Of a DNA stretch of 9,828 nt, positions 6,400 to 9,828 are shown one piece after another. The notes beneath the pieces are model-generated. The model did no database searches, had not been told where the DNA came from, and saw nothing but the letters and a program-made list of their open reading frames with translations. The stretch covers positions 1-9,828 of the forward strand of contig JAOUFO010000044.1 in the NCBI GenBank assembly GCA_029858165.1, read 5' to 3'. The stretch comes from Deltaproteobacteria bacterium (GTDB lineage Bacteria; SAR324; JACQKK01). Within the stretch, counting starts at the first letter, position 1. Each line of letters begins with the position of its first letter. Position numbers and translations under genes: made by a program.

Positions 6400-6448
6400 G
6401 CGCTCCTGGTGAACCGGCTATGGGCCTATCGGGTGGGGACTCTCCCTT

Positions 6449-6477
6449 TATTTAGTGCAAAACAAGCCGGGAAGCAA
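6449..6477 (-). promoter_or_regulatory. Weak candidate promoter for hemA
   Basis: TTGCTT (6477-6472) and TAAATA (6454-6449) on the minus strand are 17 bp apart in a locally AT-rich stretch. Each matches the sigma-70 consensus at only three positions. The start point would be near 6442, before the duplication and the AGGAG. It is offered because nothing better is visible. Confidence 0.22.
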
Positions 6478-6586
6478 TGGTTTAGATGATCCGCAGCCTC
6501 TCTTTTGAAAAACCGGGCCAGCCGTGTTTTTTAAAACGGGGTTGGCAACCGGGTGAACCCGGATCCATCCGGTCCCCTTCCCGGTA

Positions 6587-6604
6587 AATGGAATTGATTC
6601 CATT
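6587..6604. promoter_or_regulatory. 18-bp perfect dyad, candidate operator
   Basis: AATGGAATTGATTCCATT has two exact 8-bp inverted arms around a 2-bp centre. It lies 132 bp before the pgsA start, in the divergent region shared with hemA. The size and symmetry fit a dimeric DNA-binding regulator; which one is unknown. Confidence 0.4.
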
Positions 6605-6735
6605 GTTGCTTTTTATGGATAAACCGTCAAAACATAGGATATGTTTCAGGAAGTCACACCCCGGCCCCGGAATCCAAAAACCAACCTGTAAACGGGGGCC
6701 GGTTTTGCACTGTTCACCCCCTGCCGGATGGCGCC

Positions 6736-7296
6736 ATGAGGTTAGGACTGTTCCATTGGGTGACCCCCAACCAACTGACTCTGGCCCGGATACTATCCAT
6801 TCCGCTGATTTTGTGGCTGATCACCTTCAACCGGCCGGTCACCAACGAAATCGCCTGGGGGGTGTTCTTTTTCGCCTGCCTGACCGACTGGTGGGACGGC
6901 CTGCTGGCCCGCGCCCGGGGGGAGGTCTCCCGGCTGGGCAAGCTTTTGGACCCGGTAGCGGATAAAATGCTGGTGATGTCCACCCTGGTGATGTTGGTTT
7001 CCATGGGCCGGGCAGAAGCCATCCCCACCATTCTCATCATGATGCGGGAGTTTTTAATCACCGGTCTGCGGGCTGTGGCCGCCGCCGACGGCAAAGTCAT
7101 CGCCGCCGAGCAGGGGGCCAAATACAAAGCCATCATGCAAATGGTGGCCACCGGAACACTCATTCTGGACCACAATCCCTATTCCATCCCCGCCGATGTT
7201 CTGGGCCGCTGGTTTTTATACATTTCCACCTTTTGGACCTTGTGGACCGGGGCCAAATACTTTTGGCAGTTTTTAAAAGCCGCTCCCGGCAGGTAA
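6736..7296 (+). CDS. pgsA: CDP-diacylglycerol--glycerol-3-phosphate 3-phosphatidyltransferase (PGP synthase)
   Basis: PgsA transfers phosphatidyl from CDP-diacylglycerol to glycerol-3-phosphate, the committed step to phosphatidylglycerol and cardiolipin, in the inner membrane. The 186-residue product carries the complete CDP-alcohol phosphotransferase motif: Asp54-Gly55, Ala58-Arg59, Gly68, Asp72 and Asp76, with Asp51 also present. The N-terminus TPNQLTLARILSIP (10-23) is the usual amphipathic entry to helix 1, and MREFLITGLRAVAA agrees with PgsA rather than with other family members. Several hydrophobic helices follow. The ATG at 6736 has no clear Shine-Dalgarno, but the next in-frame starts would remove conserved sequence. 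It is divergent from hemA, and the KamA-like gene starts 31 nt downstream, probably on the same transcript. Confidence 0.94.
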   Translation: MRLGLFHWVTPNQLTLARILSIPLILWLITFNRPVTNEIAWGVFFFACLTDWWDGLLARARGEVSRLGKLLDPVADKMLVMSTLVMLVSMGRAEAIPTILIMMREFLITGLRAVAAADGKVIAAEQGAKYKAIMQMVATGTLILDHNPYSIPADVLGRWFLYISTFWTLWTGAKYFWQFLKAAPGR

Positions 7297-7308
7297 ACCG
7301 GCGGCTTT
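7276..7308 (+). other. Hairpin spanning the pgsA stop codon
   Basis: AAAGCCGC (7276-7283) pairs exactly with GCGGCTTT (7301-7308). The 17-nt loop includes the pgsA TAA. ACTCTCTCC follows rather than a T-run, so termination is doubtful. It could lower expression of the next gene, whose ATG is only 19 nt further. Confidence 0.4.
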
Positions 7309-7327
7309 ACTCTCTCCCGGGTCTGTC

Positions 7328-8320
7328 ATGCCATCCCCCATCGGAATCGCCCCCCGTCTGGCCTGCCTGCACCCTGCCCCCGGCGCGGCGTTGGTCTGGG
7401 CTGAAAGCCCCCCTGAAGAGACCCGAACCCTTCAGCCGGAGGCTGTGATTTCTCTGCCGGAGACCGTAATCCCTCTGCCGGAGGCTTTGCCTCGGCCATT
7501 GGCTTTGCCTGCCAGCCCGTCCGCCGCCCGGCGGGAAGGGTTGGTCCGGGCATGGAGGGCGGCGGGCCGCCCCCGTCTGGATGCGGCGCCGGACGAAACC
7601 GGAGCACCCCCCATCCCTTTGCGGGAAATCACCCTGTTGAATCCCCTTTCCCTGGCCCCCGGCCCCCTGGCCGCCTTGTTGGATGGCCTGGCCAATACCT
7701 GGCCCCGGGCCGCCATCCGGCTGGTTTTGCACCTGGATTCCCCCCCCCGTCTTTTGGCCGGGCAGCCGGGCAGCCGCGGAAAACGGCGGGTGACGGCCCA
7801 AGAGGCGCGGGAATGGGGGGCGCGGGAGGGGGTATCCGTCCTGGTGTCTCTTTCTTCGGCCAACGGGCTGACCCAGGAGGAGGGATTGATCCAAAAGCTG
7901 CGCCTGGCCGGGCTACCCCTGGGGGGGGAAATCCTGCTGGTCAAAGGGGTGAACGATTCCATCCCGGTGTTGAGAGAGCTTTGCCTAGCGCTGAGCCGGG
8001 CGGGGGTCCGCCCGTATGCGATGTTGGATTCCGCCTTCCTGGATACAATACCGGTGGATACGGGGCGGGTGGAAACGGTCCTGGGTGATTCTGGGCGGGC
8101 GCTCCCCCGGCAACCGGCCCCCTCCCAGGGGGAGGCCCTGGTCAGGGGATTAAGAGGCCATATCAGCGGGGTGGCTGTGCCCCAATGGGTGCGGGAAGGG
8201 ATCAACGGATTCCGGGAGGTGGTGGTCCCCCCCTATGTGGAGCAACTGGATGGTTTGGGGGCCGCCGTCCGGGGGTTTCAGGGCGGGCGCCACAGATACC
8301 CGGACCCCCCGCTTCCCTGA
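7328..8320 (+). CDS. KamA-family (lysine 2,3-aminomutase-like) protein lacking the radical-SAM cysteines
   Basis: The 330-residue product resembles the KamA radical-SAM aminomutase family over roughly residues 97-330. LREITLLNPLSLAPGPLAALL (98-118) aligns with the family's IREVLLSGGDPLSL block. LAGLPLGGEILLVKGVND (193-210), LSRAGVRPYAML (222-233), GLRGHISGVAVPQWV (274-288) and VVVPPYV (298-304) align with its C-terminal half. The N-terminal third does not align; it has a proline-rich repeat (36-61) where the cluster-binding region should be. Only two cysteines exist (13 and 219), so no CxxxCxxC is possible. The GGD of the SAM site reads LNP, and the family's VVDAPGGGGK, with the PLP lysine, reads VREGINGFRE. 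About 15 extra residues lie between 234 and 268. It is either a non-catalytic paralogue or a decaying gene. The start is uncertain: ATG 7328 has no Shine-Dalgarno. It follows pgsA and faces the zinc-ribbon gene. Confidence 0.72.
   Translation: MPSPIGIAPRLACLHPAPGAALVWAESPPEETRTLQPEAVISLPETVIPLPEALPRPLALPASPSAARREGLVRAWRAAGRPRLDAAPDETGAPPIPLREITLLNPLSLAPGPLAALLDGLANTWPRAAIRLVLHLDSPPRLLAGQPGSRGKRRVTAQEAREWGAREGVSVLVSLSSANGLTQEEGLIQKLRLAGLPLGGEILLVKGVNDSIPVLRELCLALSRAGVRPYAMLDSAFLDTIPVDTGRVETVLGDSGRALPRQPAPSQGEALVRGLRGHISGVAVPQWVREGINGFREVVVPPYVEQLDGLGAAVRGFQGGRHRYPDPPLP
7433..7510 (+). repeat. Degenerate in-frame 21/18-bp repeats encoding a Pro-rich segment
   Basis: Two 21-bp units (7433-7453, 7454-7474) and two 18-bp units (7475-7492, 7493-7510) encode QPEAVIS, LPETVIP, LPEALP and RPLALP. 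The shared core is CTGCCGGAG. Units keep the reading frame. The repeat sits in the KamA-like gene where the family would have its cluster-binding region. Confidence 0.7.
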
Positions 8321-8323
8321 CCC

Positions 8324-8575
8324 TCACTCCTCCTCTTCTATGAAATCCCCCTCATCCAACTCATCATCCAGTTCATCCAGGTCCTCCTCATCGTAGTCTC
8401 CCACCGGGGGGATTTTGCGCTCCTCCAGGGCATCCACCAGGTCCCCCTCTTTGCCTTCAATGTCCAGTTCGGACCCACACTGACCGCAATAGGCATGTTT
8501 ATCCTCCCAATACACCTCTTGGGGGGATACATCCTCCATGCATTCCTCACAATATATTTTCAGTGCTTTTTTCAT
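8324..8575 (-). CDS. Small CxxC...CxxC zinc-ribbon protein with acidic tail
   Basis: This 83-residue protein starts MKKALKIYCEECMEDVS and holds two CxxC knuckles, Cys9/Cys12 and Cys30/Cys33, spaced as in a zinc ribbon. The C-terminus from residue 60 is extremely acidic: 17 of 24 residues are Asp or Glu. I do not recognise a named family. Acidic tails of this type occur in proteins that bind basic partners or mimic nucleic acid, but that is only an inference. ATG 8575 is chosen because the ribbon begins at once; GGGAG directly abuts it and GAG lies a little further up. A TTG at 8626 would add 17 residues. Its stop is 3 bp from the stop of the convergent KamA-like gene. It lies downstream of the FIST gene on the same strand, 164 nt away. 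Confidence 0.82.
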   Translation of the reverse strand: MKKALKIYCEECMEDVSPQEVYWEDKHAYCGQCGSELDIEGKEGDLVDALEERKIPPVGDYDEEDLDELDDELDEGDFIEEEE

Positions 8576-8604
8576 CTCCCGCTCGGTTGGAATGTTGTGG
8601 GTTG

Positions 8605-8621
8605 CCGGGGGCGGCCCCCGG
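8605..8621. other. GC-rich hairpin upstream of the zinc-ribbon gene
   Basis: CCGGGGG (8605-8611) pairs with CCCCCGG (8615-8621) over a CGG loop. Read on the plus strand, it is followed by a T-rich stretch after a few bases, so it could end plus-strand transcripts that run through the zinc-ribbon gene. On the minus strand it lies 30 nt before the zinc-ribbon ATG and has no U-tract. Confidence 0.4.
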
Positions 8622-8654
8622 GCCAATTTGGTGTTTTCTGTTCTTCACACCCCA

Positions 8655-8683
8655 CCGATACACCCATCGGAGCCGGGTGACAA
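8655..8683 (-). promoter_or_regulatory. Weak candidate promoter for the zinc-ribbon gene
   Basis: TTGTCA (8683-8678, five of six -35 matches) is followed after 17 bp by TATCGG (8660-8655, three of six). A start near 8648 would give a leader of about 73 nt including the GC-rich hairpin. The alternative is read-through from the FIST gene. Confidence 0.28.
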
Positions 8684-8684
8684 T

Positions 8685-8702
8685 GGGTTTAAAGGGTTTA
8701 AA
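8685..8702. repeat. 9-bp tandem repeat with TTTAAA cores
   Basis: GGGTTTAAA occurs twice in a row, followed by CGGGTT, a partial third copy. Each copy contains the palindrome TTTAAA and the second junction makes GTTTAAAC. It lies just upstream (minus strand) of the candidate zinc-ribbon promoter, so it could be a regulator or activator site. Role unknown. Confidence 0.6.
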
Positions 8703-8739
8703 CGGGTTCCTGCCCACGGGGTTGCCCTGGCCCGCCATT

Positions 8740-9828
8740 TTATTGGGTGGAGCGGAACAGCACCAGCACCCCCGTATAGGTATATACCCAGGGTTTGGCC
8801 CGGCGGGTGGCGATTTCAAATCCTCCGTTCATCCCCACCAGGGGAAACACCCCCAGCTTTTTGCGGATGATGGATATATCCACATCCGGTCTGCCATACA
8901 GTCGTTCCCCCCGCCCCATGCAATTCAAATACACCCCGAAATCCGGCGGGCCGGAAAGCTCCCCCGCCAGCCGGGATACCATCCGGTTCATGTCTCTTTC
9001 GGCCCCAAAGGGGGTTTTCAACATAAAGGAGACCACCGGGTTTCCCTCCAGGGGGTGGGGCATGATCAATCCCCCGCTGTCCGCTTCAAACCCTTGCATG
9101 TGGCGCACCACACAATCCCCGCCGGTGAACATGGGGGTTTTGGGGGTCAGCGGAAACCCGAACAACATGTTTTCCACCGCCGCCTGCATATCCTCCAGGC
9201 CGTGGGCCTCGCATTGTTCCAGGTACACATCCAATGCCCGGCGGCCATCCAGTTTGGTCAGCACCGCCCCATGGGATTCGGTCACAAAATGGGGGTCCCC
9301 CACCGCCAGGCAGGATTGGGCCACCCCGGCGGCCACCTCCATGGCCCCCTGAAAACCCATCACCGATACCGATCCGGACCGCACCCCTTCTCCCCCCATT
9401 TGAAGCCCAAAACCCTTTTGTCCATCATCGGTGGACCCGGCCCCGTAAATGGGATGGCCTTGAAGGCTGTCGGCCACATTGGCCAACAGTTCCGTGGCAT
9501 CCATACGGTAGCCGTCGGGAAACAACAACAGGGCGGAATTGTTTGGGTTCCCGGTTGCCGGTTTTTTGGCTGCCGGGCCTGCATCCCCTCCGAAAAACCC
9601 CGCCAAACGGTCTTTATCCCCCGGAAGCACCCCCCCCGTCACCCGAAACGGCGAAGTCGGCCCCCTGGCGGACCCGGAAGCCCGCCCACCCCCGGCCAGG
9701 ACCGCCACCCCCGGCCCTGCCTGCGTCTCCCCCCGGTGGGTCAACACCCCGGAGCCGCTGGAGCCGCACAGGGTCCGGCAGCCGGTTTCCGCCAGCAACG
9801 TCTGTTGCAGGCCATCCCCCTTGGCCAT
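8740..9828 (-). CDS. FIST-domain (FIST_N/FIST_C) sensory protein, probably N-terminally cut by the window edge
   Basis: FIST domains are ligand-sensing modules, proposed to bind small molecules such as amino acids, found alone or coupled to signalling domains. The 362 visible residues fit FIST_N: SGSGVLTHRGETQAGPGVAVL (24-44), then SALLLFPDGYRMDATELL (98-115), HPIYGAGSTDD (125-135), and FVTESHGAVLTKLDGRRALDVY (181-202). They also fit FIST_C: DFGVYLNCMGRGERLYG (296-312), then LGVFPLVGMNGGFEIA (325-340) and the closing VYTYTGVLVLF (348-358). FIST_N normally begins some tens of residues before the SGSGVLT region, so the ATG at the very edge (9828) is probably internal. No kinase or cyclase domain follows; the protein ends with FIST_C. 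The zinc-ribbon gene lies 164 nt downstream on the same strand. Confidence 0.85.
   Translation of the reverse strand: MAKGDGLQQTLLAETGCRTLCGSSGSGVLTHRGETQAGPGVAVLAGGGRASGSARGPTSPFRVTGGVLPGDKDRLAGFFGGDAGPAAKKPATGNPNNSALLLFPDGYRMDATELLANVADSLQGHPIYGAGSTDDGQKGFGLQMGGEGVRSGSVSVMGFQGAMEVAAGVAQSCLAVGDPHFVTESHGAVLTKLDGRRALDVYLEQCEAHGLEDMQAAVENMLFGFPLTPKTPMFTGGDCVVRHMQGFEADSGGLIMPHPLEGNPVVSFMLKTPFGAERDMNRMVSRLAGELSGPPDFGVYLNCMGRGERLYGRPDVDISIIRKKLGVFPLVGMNGGFEIATRRAKPWVYTYTGVLVLFRSTQ

Larger units (their letters stand above)
6397..6735. other. Divergent hemA-pgsA intergenic region with three dyads
   Basis: About 340 nt without a gene. Three palindromes occur in a row. CCGGGT GA ACCCGG is at 6549-6562. 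AATGGAAT TG ATTCCATT is at 6587-6604 (8-bp perfect arms). AAACAT AGGAT ATGTTT is at 6630-6646 (6-bp arms). Their centres are about 40 and 42.5 bp apart. The two AT-rich ones look like operators for a dimeric repressor, upstream of pgsA. They match no regulator box I can name with confidence. I cannot place a convincing pgsA promoter. The stretch 6650-6735 shows nothing clear. Confidence 0.55.

Noticed and set aside
6588..6965. Plus-strand open frame overlapping the start of pgsA
   Set aside because: No Shine-Dalgarno and no motif, and it runs out of frame through the conserved PgsA coding region.
7433..7510. CRISPR-like or mobile repeat
   Set aside because: Units are contiguous, in frame, degenerate and coding, with no spacers.
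7432..8205. Long minus-strand open frame of 257 codons opposite the KamA-like gene
   Set aside because: Its translation is Arg/Ser/Pro-rich without motifs, while the plus-strand frame has clear KamA-family blocks. It is a GC-rich shadow.

Overview
The window is GC-rich (by eye, high 50s percent G+C) and reads as chromosomal housekeeping DNA from a Gram-negative bacterium. The best guess is a sulfate-reducer-like member of Desulfobacterota. That rests on a complex I operon ordered nuoA-B-C-D-H with separate nuoC and nuoD and no nuoEFG between D and H, a hemA-hemD pair, and the general look of the proteins. It is an inference from family knowledge, not a database match. I see no mobile element, CRISPR array, tRNA or rRNA.

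Layout. Positions 1-3613, minus strand: nuoA, nuoB, nuoC, nuoD and the first 272 codons of nuoH, which runs off the left edge. nuoA/nuoB overlap by 10 nt and nuoC/nuoD by 4 nt (ATGA). nuoB/nuoC and nuoD/nuoH are each separated by 60 nt, and the nuoB/nuoC gap carries a terminator-like hairpin. Positions 3614-4039 are non-coding and hold a candidate nuo promoter and a leader rich in inverted repeats. Positions 4040-6352, minus strand: hemD (uroporphyrinogen-III synthase) behind hemA (glutamyl-tRNA reductase), two steps of tetrapyrrole synthesis, without hemC between them. The hemA start is preceded by a 14-bp tandem duplication that creates a 15-codon upstream reading frame with a good Shine-Dalgarno; its stop overlaps the hemA ATG.

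The divergent region 6397-6735 carries three short dyads and separates hemA from plus-strand pgsA (phosphatidylglycerophosphate synthase, 6736-7296). Thirty-one nt later comes a plus-strand gene (7328-8320) for a protein whose C-terminal half resembles lysine 2,3-aminomutase (KamA family), but which has lost the radical-SAM cysteines and probably the PLP lysine. It is the most unusual gene here. Three bp beyond its stop it meets a convergent minus-strand gene (8324-8575) for a small zinc ribbon with an acidic tail. Further upstream on the minus strand is a FIST-domain sensory protein (8740-9828), which enters from the right edge and is probably missing its N-terminus.

How the genes work together: nuo (proton-pumping electron transfer), hemA/hemD (tetrapyrrole supply for cytochromes and siroheme) and pgsA (anionic membrane lipid) fit an energy-conserving, cytochrome-rich membrane. 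The KamA-like, zinc-ribbon and FIST genes have no evident pathway link to these. I did not find a convincing multi-gene novel system; the best leads are the KamA-like protein and the hemA leader.
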